From: CAYNFR01 sp964616755
GTDB lineage: Bacteria; Bacteroidota; Bacteroidia; Chitinophagales; Saprospiraceae
NCBI GenBank assembly: GCA_964616755.1
Contig: CAZTSI010000010.1
Location: forward strand, 1 to 64,000
DNA length: 64,000 nucleotides
Reading direction: 5' to 3'
Under the pieces are notes generated by a model. The model was not told the DNA's origin. It saw only the letters and a program-made list of their open reading frames with translations, and did not search any database. Made by a program: the position numbers and the translations under genes. Shown here one piece after another: positions 19,218 to 27,778 of the stretch. Positions within the stretch are counted from its first letter, which is position 1. The number at the start of each line of letters is the position of its first letter.

Positions 19218-20420
19218 ATGTCGCTCATAAAGGTATTATCCGAAGCAGTAATGAATTTGGAAGAGTCTGCTACATTGCGTATGACGCAACTGGCCCGTGA
19301 ATTAAAAACAAAGGGTCATGATGTTATCAGTTTGAGTATTGGCGAGCCAGACTTTAGTACTCCACGCTTTGTGAATAAGGCGGCTAAAAAAGCATTAGAC
19401 GATGGTTACACCCATTATACTCCTGTTGCTGGACTCCCTGAGCTTCGTAAAGCGATTGTTCAAAAGTTGCGACGCGATAATGGGCTGGAGTACCTTGAGG
19501 CTAATATATTAGTTTCTAATGGCGCCAAGCAAACTATTTATAATTTGTGTAGAGCTCTTATTAACCCTGGAGACGAAGTCATCATTTTTGCGCCGTATTG
19601 GGTAAGTTATGTTGAAATGGTCCGTCTTTGTGGGGGTATTCCTGTCGAACTTCAAGCTGACGTGGATAGAGATTATAAGGTTTCTGCTCAGCAGGTAAAG
19701 GATGCCATTAGCTCAAAAACAAAATTTGTCTTGTTTTCTAGTCCTTGCAATCCTACTGGATCCGTTTATTCTGCAAATGAGTTAGATGCTATTGCCGCTG
19801 TATTAGCACCTCACGAAGATATTGTAATTGTGTCTGATGAGATTTATGAATATATCATCTTTGACCATGATCACTACAGTATTGCTCAAAATCCAAGTGT
19901 TTTCGGGCGAACCGTTGTAGTAAATGGTATGTCTAAAGGCTTTGCTATGACAGGTTGGAGATTGGGCTATATGGCAGGCCCAAAGGAGATTGTTGATGCT
20001 TGTGTCAAAATTCAAGGTCAGGTGACTTCAGGCGCGAGTTCATTTGGGCAAATGGCGGCGGCGGCCGCTTTGAATAGCGATTTGAAGGCCGCTAAGAAAA
20101 TGACCAAAGTGTTTCGAAAGCGCAGGGATTTGGTCATTGGTGAATTGAGAAAAATAAAAGGGTTAAAATTAAGTGTGCCAGATGGGGCGTTTTATGTTTT
20201 TCCAGATTGTTCTAACTTTTTTGGTAAAACTATTGATGGAGTAATGATTAAGGACGCCGATCATTTGGCTGAAGTTCTATTAGAGAAGGCACACCTAGCA
20301 GCAGTGAGTGGTGCAGCTTTTGGAGCTCCAAAGTGCATACGGTTGTCGTATGCCGCCAGTGAAGATATTTTAAAAGAAGCTTGCAAGCGACTTCAAGACT
20401 TTTTTGGTAGATTAGTATAG
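19218..20420 (+). CDS. Pyridoxal-phosphate aminotransferase, aspartate aminotransferase-like
   Basis: Class I/II aminotransferase of 400 aa, likely aspartate:2-oxoglutarate transamination linking the citric acid cycle to amino-acid synthesis. Seen: SIGEPDFSTP near residue 40, YTPVAGLPELRKAI, SNGAKQTIYNL, SSPCNPTGSVYS, SDEIYEYI, and the PLP-binding lysine K240 in SKGFAMTGWRLGY. A C-terminal Arg in CIRLSYAAS fits substrate carboxylate binding. The set matches the thermostable AspC subgroup (I-gamma), but related prephenate or broad-range aminotransferases look similar. Single gene, divergent from the asparaginase-like gene. Confidence 0.9.
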   Translation: MSLIKVLSEAVMNLEESATLRMTQLARELKTKGHDVISLSIGEPDFSTPRFVNKAAKKALDDGYTHYTPVAGLPELRKAIVQKLRRDNGLEYLEANILVSNGAKQTIYNLCRALINPGDEVIIFAPYWVSYVEMVRLCGGIPVELQADVDRDYKVSAQQVKDAISSKTKFVLFSSPCNPTGSVYSANELDAIAAVLAPHEDIVIVSDEIYEYIIFDHDHYSIAQNPSVFGRTVVVNGMSKGFAMTGWRLGYMAGPKEIVDACVKIQGQVTSGASSFGQMAAAAALNSDLKAAKKMTKVFRKRRDLVIGELRKIKGLKLSVPDGAFYVFPDCSNFFGKTIDGVMIKDADHLAEVLLEKAHLAAVSGAAFGAPKCIRLSYAASEDILKEACKRLQDFFGRLV

Positions 20421-20518
20421 TTCTTCAATTATAAGGAGGCTAGGACAACAATACTATTAAATGCACCGAGACCATGAAATAGTTGGTAAGGGAAGAGCGC
20501 AATTGGGATCTTGTCAGA

Positions 20519-21169
20519 CTATTTAAAATCAATTCTCCTATTTCTGTTAGCGAGCATCTTATTTTGGTGTATGTCTACAAAGGACGCAAACACTGATTCA
20601 GAATATTCTTTATTTCTAGCCTGATCATAAAAACCTTTGGCTGAACGCTGCCGATAGGTCTCATAAAGACTAACAGCACAGGCGACACTTATATTTAAAC
20701 TTTTAGTAAAGCCACCTTGGGGGATTAAAAAATTTTGATCCAAATGGGCAGCTGCCTCCTTGCTAATGCCTTCATGCTCATTTCCGAACATTAACGCTAC
20801 CGATTTTGTCAAATCGACATCATATAAGCTTATGCTTGATTGCCCAATCATTGTACCCAGCACATGATCGTAGCGCCGTTTTACGGCAGTCATACACTCC
20901 TCAACGTTATGATAAAAATGAATGGGGATCCATTGAACTGCACCTGAGCTACTGCTGTGACCGATTTCCTTTTCTTTTGAGATGATTCTCGGATCCGTAT
21001 TGAGCAAAAAGACTTCGGCTACTCCCACGGCGTCTGCTGTTCGTAGCACAGCACCAATATTGTGCGGATCATGGACATTTTCAAGGATTAAGGTAAGATC
21101 AAATTGTCTACGTTCAGCAACTTCGCGGAAGCGCGCGCGACGTTCGGATGAAATTTCAATTAAATCCAC
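20519..21169 (-). CDS. SpoU/TrmH-family RNA 2'-O-methyltransferase
   Basis: SPOUT-fold methyltransferase with a deep trefoil knot; closest in pattern to TrmH, which methylates G18 of tRNA. Seen: motif 1 NVHDPHNIGAVLRTADAVG with the catalytic-type Arg, motif 2 ALMFGNEHEGIS, motif 3 IPQGGFTKSLNISVACA. A start at GTG 21169 (216 aa) is chosen: it lies 1 base after the upstream lipoprotein's TAG and the ATG at 21217 would overlap that gene by 47 bases. The start is therefore uncertain, but the family is not. Last gene of the leftward operon that begins with DUF1599. Confidence 0.9.
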   Translation of the reverse strand: MDLIEISSERRARFREVAERRQFDLTLILENVHDPHNIGAVLRTADAVGVAEVFLLNTDPRIISKEKEIGHSSSSGAVQWIPIHFYHNVEECMTAVKRRYDHVLGTMIGQSSISLYDVDLTKSVALMFGNEHEGISKEAAAHLDQNFLIPQGGFTKSLNISVACAVSLYETYRQRSAKGFYDQARNKEYSESVFASFVDIHQNKMLANRNRRIDFK

Positions 21170-21170
21170 C

Positions 21171-22544
21171 CTAATTTTGAATAGTCTTAGCTGTAAAATG
21201 ATCTTGGTCAAACTCAATAAGATACATATGTGCGTTGACTAGATAATCCAATTGGTCGTCATTGTTAGAGACCGCCTTGACTTTAATGGCCATTTGACTA
21301 AAATCATGTGTTTGATCTCTCATATAATAGTGAAAGTATTGGCCATCTCTCGCTAAACCCTTTATCAAAAACTCCATTACATCATAGCCAAAATAAGCAT
21401 CCTCAGTAGCCAAATAGCCGTACTCTAAGAAGAATTTTTCTCTCAATTGTTGAATGACAGGATTGCGCATATCGACAAACTTAAATTCACACGCACGAAT
21501 GTTCAGATTCTTAAGAATATTTAAGTCAACTTGATCGGAGTTGATGGCTAAAGGCATTGTATATACATAAAACTGTTGATTTCCCTTTTCGGCATAGAGC
21601 TTACGAAGACAGCTGTACACATAACTTTCGTCTCTGGCTATATAGTGTGGAATGATAAACACTTCTACTCCTTTGCTAAACTCCGTAGTAAAAACAGTTG
21701 AATCTGTCTGCATTAAGGTATCTTGAGAAATAAGATATTCTCGAAATGGCTGCACAATTGGCACACTAGCTCGGTCTTGATTTAACTTTTGCAATACACG
21801 TGTTTTCGTATTGTCCTGGCTTCCAGGTCGGCCAAGTATGCACACTTTAGAACGATCAAAATTCGCATTGATATGAGCTATCATTTGTTCATAATAGTCC
21901 GTAATGTTAGGCCTTAGCTGCAAAAAATAGGGATTGTTTTCAGTAATCTTAGTAGAGCTTTTCCAAGGAGATATAATCGTAATTCTATTTTTCTTTGCAA
22001 ATTCAGCAATACCCTGCAGTAGTTCAGTTTCATATGGCCCGATAATAATATCAGGAAGGGACAACTCTAAGTCCGCAATAATCCGCTTCAAAGCATCTGC
22101 ACTTCTCTCTGTGGTGTAGGTGCGTATTTTAATAAATACTTCTGAATCTTTTGCCGCCGCCAATTTGAATCCTGCATAGAATTGGGCAAATTTCATATTA
22201 TTTTCATCTAATTGAGTGCCTCTAAAAGGCATCAAAAGAGCAACATTATACACTGACTTTTCGACTTTAGACAGTACGCTTCCTTTGAAAGCTGAAAAAC
22301 TGGCTGACTGTATAGGCTTAGACAAGTCGTCGCTTATATACCGCCATTGTGCTGTATCCACCTTAATGCGGTTATCTTCTTTAACAGCCACTTCCGTTTT
22401 TTCTGTTCCAGGTTTGAGAATCTTAGGATTTGAGGGATTCAACGTCTTACTCGTAGCACATGACATGAAACATAGCATTGAGAACGCAACGACCCAAAGT
22501 TTATTCCCACTCAATGGTAGCCGGTGGTTTTGTGCTAATATCAT
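21171..22544 (-). CDS. PBP1-fold periplasmic-binding lipoprotein
   Basis: 457 aa with a lipoprotein signal: basic n-region, hydrophobic core LWVVAFSMLCFMS and Cys at about residue 29. The body resembles type I periplasmic binding proteins of the branched-chain amino-acid/LpoA kind: YNVALLMPFRG, QFYAGFKLAA, DIIIGPYETELLQGIAEFAKKN, ITIISPWKSSTKI, KVCILGRPGS. Flavobacteria carry a PBP1-fold protein with a LysM domain next to guaA; here no LysM is visible. It could be an LpoA-like cell-wall regulator or a solute sensor; no transporter genes are nearby. The start codon lies inside guaA (44-base overlap) because no later start leaves a usable signal peptide. Confidence 0.75.
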   Translation of the reverse strand: MILAQNHRLPLSGNKLWVVAFSMLCFMSCATSKTLNPSNPKILKPGTEKTEVAVKEDNRIKVDTAQWRYISDDLSKPIQSASFSAFKGSVLSKVEKSVYNVALLMPFRGTQLDENNMKFAQFYAGFKLAAAKDSEVFIKIRTYTTERSADALKRIIADLELSLPDIIIGPYETELLQGIAEFAKKNRITIISPWKSSTKITENNPYFLQLRPNITDYYEQMIAHINANFDRSKVCILGRPGSQDNTKTRVLQKLNQDRASVPIVQPFREYLISQDTLMQTDSTVFTTEFSKGVEVFIIPHYIARDESYVYSCLRKLYAEKGNQQFYVYTMPLAINSDQVDLNILKNLNIRACEFKFVDMRNPVIQQLREKFFLEYGYLATEDAYFGYDVMEFLIKGLARDGQYFHYYMRDQTHDFSQMAIKVKAVSNNDDQLDYLVNAHMYLIEFDQDHFTAKTIQN

Positions 22545-24048
22545 AGACGACTCTATTTATACCTTTAACGCTATTAATTATCTCATTTGATATTTCAGCT
22601 AACAATTCATATGGTAACGGACTCCATTCCGCTGTCATTCCATCTGTGCTGTTAACCGCTCTGAGGGCGCATGTATATTCATACGTGCGCTCGTCACCCA
22701 TTACACCAACGGATTTTATGGGCAATAGTATTGCACCTGCTTGCCATACTTTGTCATACCATCCTCTCTTTCGCAATAAATGTATGTAAATCGCATCAGC
22801 CTCTTGGCATAAACGAATTTTTTCTTCAGACAATTCTCCAAGCACGCGTATAGCGAGACCTGGGCCAGGAAATGGATGACGTTGAACGAACGAACTTGGC
22901 AACCCTAGGGCATTCCCTACACGTCTTACCTCATCTTTAAACAACATTCTTAAAGGCTCTAACAAATGTAGATTGAGATAATCTGGCAATCCACCCACAT
23001 TATGATGCGACTTAATCGTTGCAGATGGTCCATTCACACTTACCGATTCAATGACATCTGGATAAATGGTTCCTTGTGCAAACCATGTGATATCTTGCAG
23101 TTTACTGGCTTCTTCTAGGAATACATCGATGAATACGCGCCCGATGACCTTTCGCTTCTCTTCTGGATCAGACACTCCTGATAGCTGCGATAAAAACAAA
23201 TTGGAAGCATCTATGCCCCGCACATTCAATCCTAAGGTTTGATAGGCTTCCATAACTTCTTCGAATTCACCTTTTCGAAGTAATCCATTGTTAATAAAAA
23301 AAGAAGTCAGTTGATCGCCAATCGCCTTATGTATTAAAAGAGCTGCGACAGTAGAATCTACCCCACCTGATATCGCCAATAATACCTTTTGGTCACCAAC
23401 TTGTTCTTTGATTTCATTTACTTTATGTTCAATAAAAGACGTTGGCGTCCAATCTGGCTGGCAGCCAGCAATGTCATATATAAAATTAGCCATTAGCTTT
23501 AACCCATCAACAGAATGTGTAACTTCTGGGTGAAATTGAATGCCGTACATAGGAAAATCACCTATTTGAGCACGATAAGCAGCGATAGGAATAGAATTTG
23601 TTTTGGCTATAATCTCGCAATGTTCTCCTAAATTTAAAATGGTATCTGCATGAGACATCCATACTTGGCTGTCGTTGGCAATATCACGAAATAATGGATC
23701 AACTTCATCACCTCTAATAAGTGCCGCACGGCCATACTCTCGTTTTTCTGATCGCGCAACTTTACCTCCACATTGGTCAGCGATATACTGAGCCCCATAA
23801 CAAATGCCCAATATCGGAGCCATTGTCATTAAGGTTTGGATATCAATATCTATGCGGGATTCATCATTTACAGAACAAGGGCTGCCCGAAAGAATTATGG
23901 CTCGCGCATCTTCAGCAATGTCAAGTGAGTGATTGAAAGGCACAATTTCGCAATAGACTTGAAGCTCTCGGACTCTACGTGCAATCAACTGAGTGTATTG
24001 AGAGCCAAAATCAAAAATTACAACCTTATTTTGTTTTGTAGTAGCCAT
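22501..24048 (-). CDS. guaA: GMP synthase (glutamine-hydrolysing)
   Basis: Converts XMP to GMP, the last step of guanine nucleotide synthesis. 515 aa, full length. N-terminal class I glutamine amidotransferase (about 1-195) with GICYGAQYIADQCGG carrying the nucleophilic Cys and the His/Glu pair in QFHPEVTHS; central ATP-pyrophosphatase with ISGGVDST; C-terminal dimerisation domain with HPFPGPGLAIRVLGE and terminal KPPATIEWE. Starts 2 bases after nusB stops, in a leftward operon; its 3' end carries the start of the PBP1-like lipoprotein. Confidence 0.98.
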   Translation of the reverse strand: MATTKQNKVVIFDFGSQYTQLIARRVRELQVYCEIVPFNHSLDIAEDARAIILSGSPCSVNDESRIDIDIQTLMTMAPILGICYGAQYIADQCGGKVARSEKREYGRAALIRGDEVDPLFRDIANDSQVWMSHADTILNLGEHCEIIAKTNSIPIAAYRAQIGDFPMYGIQFHPEVTHSVDGLKLMANFIYDIAGCQPDWTPTSFIEHKVNEIKEQVGDQKVLLAISGGVDSTVAALLIHKAIGDQLTSFFINNGLLRKGEFEEVMEAYQTLGLNVRGIDASNLFLSQLSGVSDPEEKRKVIGRVFIDVFLEEASKLQDITWFAQGTIYPDVIESVSVNGPSATIKSHHNVGGLPDYLNLHLLEPLRMLFKDEVRRVGNALGLPSSFVQRHPFPGPGLAIRVLGELSEEKIRLCQEADAIYIHLLRKRGWYDKVWQAGAILLPIKSVGVMGDERTYEYTCALRAVNSTDGMTAEWSPLPYELLAEISNEIINSVKGINRVVYDISTKPPATIEWE

Positions 24049-24050
24049 TA

Positions 24051-24977
24051 CTAGTCTTCCATAACTTTTTTAATGAGGTTGTTGGCGATTAGATCATTGG
24101 TTATTTTATCGAGTACACCATTAATAAACTCCTTGCTTTTAGAGGTGCTATAGTTTTTTGCTATATCGATATATTCATTGAGCGTAACCTTTGCAGGAAT
24201 AGATTCGAAGTTCATTAACTCGCAAGTAGCCATTTTGAGCAGAATCATATCGATAATGGCTAACCTCTCGCTATCCCAATTTTTAAGGGTTGGTTCGATC
24301 TGAGCGAGTAGGTTGGCGTCATTTTTAAGCGTCTGCTTAAAAAGTTCATAACCAAATTGTTTTACTGTTTCATCGCTCGGATAGTACTCCATGTAAAACT
24401 CATTGTCGATTTCTGGAAGCCGCTTGATTGTTTTTTTTACAGCACCAATAACGACACTCTTGTCATCTTCCCAAATACCATAATGGTCTTCCATTGTTTC
24501 ATCAAACAACGTATGTTGTCGCAACGCGCGGTATAATTCTAATAATATATTGAGATGATCTTCGTTCGTTTGCGCTGTACGCACATAGTCTTTATATTCA
24601 GCTGTTTTGGCGAAATCAGCATACATCGTCTCAATATAATCATTGCTTACACTGCTCTGAAAACCTATTTTGACAATCCTACTCTGAATCGATTTGTTTA
24701 ATTCCAAATTTTTGATTAGAGAGTTATTGTAGAGATGATCCTTAAAGGTGCGGTCATCCGCACTGGGCAGATGCTTATGCTTTCGCTTATCCATATCGAC
24801 CTTGGCTTTTTTTGCTACTTCCAATAAAACATGAAGATTGAGCAAATAAAGACTGAAGGTATCTTCTATCGACGTCCAAAATCGCGCCTCTGCATCTTTT
24901 GCATTTAATTCAATATCTCTATTCGCAGCAAACAATAACTGCATCGCCTTCACTCTAACACTTCTTCTACTTAGCAT
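24051..24977 (-). CDS. nusB: Transcription antitermination factor NusB, long Bacteroidota form
   Basis: Helical RNA-binding factor used in rRNA antitermination. 308 aa, about twice the length of E. coli NusB, as usual for Bacteroidota. The NusB core is split: N-terminal SRRSVRVKAMQLLFAANRD and C-terminal WDSERLAIIDMILLKMATCELM plus TLNEYIDIAKNYSTSKSKEFINGVLD; an extra helical segment of about 130 residues lies between. Operon partners upstream are the BT_3928-like gene (25-base gap) and DUF1599; guaA follows. Confidence 0.94.
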   Translation of the reverse strand: MLSRRSVRVKAMQLLFAANRDIELNAKDAEARFWTSIEDTFSLYLLNLHVLLEVAKKAKVDMDKRKHKHLPSADDRTFKDHLYNNSLIKNLELNKSIQSRIVKIGFQSSVSNDYIETMYADFAKTAEYKDYVRTAQTNEDHLNILLELYRALRQHTLFDETMEDHYGIWEDDKSVVIGAVKKTIKRLPEIDNEFYMEYYPSDETVKQFGYELFKQTLKNDANLLAQIEPTLKNWDSERLAIIDMILLKMATCELMNFESIPAKVTLNEYIDIAKNYSTSKSKEFINGVLDKITNDLIANNLIKKVMED

Positions 24978-25002
24978 GAGCTTTAATACTTAAAATTTGA
25001 CT

Positions 25003-26484
25003 TCAATTAAGGTAAATTTTCTTGACATCCTCATAAGACGGGAGTTTCTTAAAATGCCACTTGTCCATGAGCACACCATTTTTAAAGAGTACTATGCCCG
25101 GATTAGAGCGCACAATAGTCTTTAGCAATATATCATCTGCGGTAGCATAGCGCACACCGAGCTGTAAATCTTCTTCGAAGTCTAATATTTGATCATTGCT
25201 AGCTCCGCCAACAATCATTATCACTGGATACCCACTATTCAGAGCCTCTTTAACAAAGGGTCTGACAACCTTAGAATACCTTTCTTCATAATACCCCTTC
25301 CAGATGTAATTGATCTTGGTTTCTGTCCGTTCGTCAATGCGTTGTATATTAGGAATTACTTGAAGCACTCCATTGGCACTGATAACAGTGTCCATTTGAT
25401 ATATCGTATCTTTCAAAACTATATTTTCTGTAATTCCGTCAGCATAGGTCCTATGGGCTATAATTAAGAACAGGGGTTGCTCCGAATTCAATATCTCTTC
25501 ATTTAGTTCATTGCCGTCAAGGTCAAAAACGTTAAAGGCACTTATCTTAGACTCAGCCACCTCAGGTTCAGAATAGATTTGCTCCAAATTCCATTCTTCA
25601 GACGGATATTCCTTATAAGTTTTTAGATATTGGTCATATGGAATCCTTTTACTCTCCTTGGAGGCTTTATTCGTAACATCATAAAACAATATCTTGGTAT
25701 TGGCGCGAGATTGATCTTCTAGCGCTTTTTGTGCTCTGATATCCCTATCCTTTCTAAAGGGTCTAAAGTCGACATGCGGAAGATCCCAATAAAAATTGCT
25801 CAAGCAATAAACAAATAGCCCAATTGTCAAGACGCTCAAGCTTATATTGCGCACACCTCTACTAAACAAGGAGTGCATAGTCGAACTCTTGAACAGGAAA
25901 TATAGTGCTGGGAGAAGCAAGAATACATCTTTAAAAAATGAGACTTTGGGCTCTAATTTGATAAAATCGCCAAAGCATCCGCAGTCCGTTACCTTCATAT
26001 TGGTTTTGGCGTAGTCTGACCAAGACGAGAAATCAAAGAAATTGACATCACTGGGCACATATCCTGTTAGGTAAGTGAAGCCCGTCAAGGCCGTAAAAAA
26101 TCCGACGAGCAACAAAAATGACCAAGCGGTCAGCCTTGGTTTATGTCCTATGATAAGCATTACACCTAATATGATTTCAAAAATGATCATGACAACCGAA
26201 AATCCGATACTGTAACTACTCAACAATGGGAAAAGAGGACTTATAAAATTCATCCAAGTTCCCTGAAAAACTGTTTCGAACTGATCAAAGTACTGTTCCA
26301 TCTTATAGGCTGTACCTAAAGGATCCACCGCTTTGACCCATCCAGAAAAGATAAAGAGAGCCCCACAAAAATTTTGGATAAAAGTCATGGGCCAGCTAGT
26401 TACCTTCTTAAACAAGAAATGAACCGTGGCAGTTAAACCTAAAGCTGCAATGGCGACATACAAGAGAAGTGTAGTTAGAGTCAT
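25003..26484 (-). CDS. BT_3928-like integral membrane protein with thioredoxin-like tail
   Basis: 493 aa membrane protein of a family conserved in Bacteroidota beside DUF1599 and nusB. N-terminal half has several hydrophobic segments (about 2-25, 33-48, 75-115, 120-145, 185-200, 213-230) with the DoxX/MauE-like pattern FSGWVKAVDPLGTAYKMEQY and KVTDCGCFGDFIKLEP, where CGCFGD is the motif of MauE-like proteins. The C-terminal half is soluble and ends in a thioredoxin-like tail, NPGIVLFKNGVLMDKW. A thiol-redox role in the envelope is plausible, but not shown. Start overlaps the end of DUF1599 by 4 bases (ATGA). Confidence 0.85.
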   Translation of the reverse strand: MTLTTLLLYVAIAALGLTATVHFLFKKVTSWPMTFIQNFCGALFIFSGWVKAVDPLGTAYKMEQYFDQFETVFQGTWMNFISPLFPLLSSYSIGFSVVMIIFEIILGVMLIIGHKPRLTAWSFLLLVGFFTALTGFTYLTGYVPSDVNFFDFSSWSDYAKTNMKVTDCGCFGDFIKLEPKVSFFKDVFLLLPALYFLFKSSTMHSLFSRGVRNISLSVLTIGLFVYCLSNFYWDLPHVDFRPFRKDRDIRAQKALEDQSRANTKILFYDVTNKASKESKRIPYDQYLKTYKEYPSEEWNLEQIYSEPEVAESKISAFNVFDLDGNELNEEILNSEQPLFLIIAHRTYADGITENIVLKDTIYQMDTVISANGVLQVIPNIQRIDERTETKINYIWKGYYEERYSKVVRPFVKEALNSGYPVIMIVGGASNDQILDFEEDLQLGVRYATADDILLKTIVRSNPGIVLFKNGVLMDKWHFKKLPSYEDVKKIYLN

Positions 26485-27023
26485 AATGTTAAATCTTCTA
26501 ATTTAATGAGCGCAAATATGCTATAGTTTATCATATCTTGGTAATTGGCTGTGACACCTTCTGAAATGAGTGTATTGCCAGCATTTTGTTCAATGCTTTT
26601 TGTGCGATAGACCTTCATTAAAATAATGTCTATTATGCTCGACAATCGCATCATTCGCCAAGCCTCGGCATAGTCATAATTTTTGTTTTCCATCAAGGCT
26701 TTTACTTCCGCTATTTGCTGCAGATAAAGCTGTTCAAGACGTTCTACCGACTCACTCTCTTCAGATGACCACGCTACATTAATCTGGATAAGTGCCATAA
26801 TGGCATAGTTAATTATTCCTATGAACTCATCTTCCATAGGGTCTTCTACTTTTTGAAATTGCTTTTCGCTAATAGAGCGTAAGCGACTAATTTTTATTAA
26901 AATTTGGTCAGTAAGGGAGGCTGGGCGCATGACGCGCCAAGAAACACCGTAATCTGTATTTTTTTTGAGAAAAATATCCAGACATCGGCTAATAATTATG
27001 TCAAACTGCTCAATGGTGCTCAT
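26481..27023 (-). CDS. DUF1599 protein with two repeated units
   Basis: 180 aa from ATG 27023; the in-frame codon at 27032 is a TTG and less likely. Two halves repeat the same unit: YGVSWRVMRPASLTDQILIKISRLRSI in the first and YAEAWRMMRLSSIIDIILMKVYRTKSI in the second, the hallmark of DUF1599 (nucleotide-modification-associated domain). Biochemical function is not established. First gene of the leftward operon leading through nusB and guaA; a TATATTTG box lies 31 bases upstream. Confidence 0.9.
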   Translation of the reverse strand: MSTIEQFDIIISRCLDIFLKKNTDYGVSWRVMRPASLTDQILIKISRLRSISEKQFQKVEDPMEDEFIGIINYAIMALIQINVAWSSEESESVERLEQLYLQQIAEVKALMENKNYDYAEAWRMMRLSSIIDIILMKVYRTKSIEQNAGNTLISEGVTANYQDMINYSIFALIKLEDLTL

Positions 27024-27054
27024 TCGTCCCAATCAATCGGCTTAATTCAAGATG

Positions 27055-27062
27055 CAAATATA
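27055..27062 (-). promoter_or_regulatory. Candidate -7 box for the DUF1599-nusB-guaA operon
   Basis: Minus strand TATATTTG matches TAnnTTTG, 31 bases before the ATG at 27023. No clear -33 element was found at the usual spacing. Confidence 0.4.
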
Positions 27063-27118
27063 GACAACTTATGCATGAATGAGTAAAAACAATAATATAT
27101 TGATGAACAAAGGTCTAA

Positions 27119-27778
27119 ATGAGTATTCCAGACAACTATCAATCCATAGACAGCCCTTCTAAAGGTGAATTTCGCGACAAAGGGTCAAAGTTTATTGGGT
27201 ATGCCTACCCTATCGGTTCTATTGATGAAGTTCAGATAGAAATATCGGAACTGCGACGTATTCATCCTAAAGCACGGCATTTTTGCTACGCCTATCGGCT
27301 GGGAGTTCGTGGGGAACTATTTCGCATCAACGATGATGGAGAGCCGTCTGGATCCGCAGGATTACCTATTTACCATGAAATATTGAGGCACGGCTTTTCT
27401 GGCGTACTAGTGGTAGTGGTTAGATATTTTGGAGGAACCAAATTGGGAATCCCAGGATTGATACAGGCCTATAGAGCTGCTGCCCATGAGGCTCTTAGCA
27501 CAGCAGAGCCTAGCGATGTTATATTGTATCGTTACGCAAATGTCAAATGTCCTATTGGCGATATGGGCTCATTCTATCAAAGTAGTAAGTTGGCGGATCT
27601 CGAAATAATCGGAACAGAATATGATTCGACCGAGGTTACAATCCATATCCGACAAAGGATATCTACCTTTGACGCGTCTATTATAAAATTAGTAGCCCAT
27701 TTTGAGCAGATTGATGAAAGTACTGTTCTTCAAAACTTTAAGAATAGCCGCCTTCAGATTTCCATTATAGCCACATGA
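27119..27778 (+). CDS. YigZ/IMPACT-family protein
   Basis: 219 aa. Two-domain family: an N-terminal UPF0029 (IMPACT) domain and a C-terminal DUF1949 domain. Seen: N-terminal SKGEFRDKGSKFIGYAYPI, the signature NDDGEPSGSAGLPIYHEI (about 77-94), VVVVRYFGGTKLGIPGLIQAYRAAA, and the C-terminal ferredoxin-like portion. Bacterial members have been linked to ribosome or translation quality control and to proline dipeptide metabolism, but function is unsettled. First gene of a rightward operon; the stop overlaps the MATE start in ATGA. Confidence 0.92.
   Translation: MSIPDNYQSIDSPSKGEFRDKGSKFIGYAYPIGSIDEVQIEISELRRIHPKARHFCYAYRLGVRGELFRINDDGEPSGSAGLPIYHEILRHGFSGVLVVVVRYFGGTKLGIPGLIQAYRAAAHEALSTAEPSDVILYRYANVKCPIGDMGSFYQSSKLADLEIIGTEYDSTEVTIHIRQRISTFDASIIKLVAHFEQIDESTVLQNFKNSRLQISIIAT

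Noticed and set aside
22216..22590. 124-codon plus-strand ORF opposite the PBP1-like lipoprotein and guaA
   Set aside because: Opposes two well-supported genes and its product has no family resemblance.
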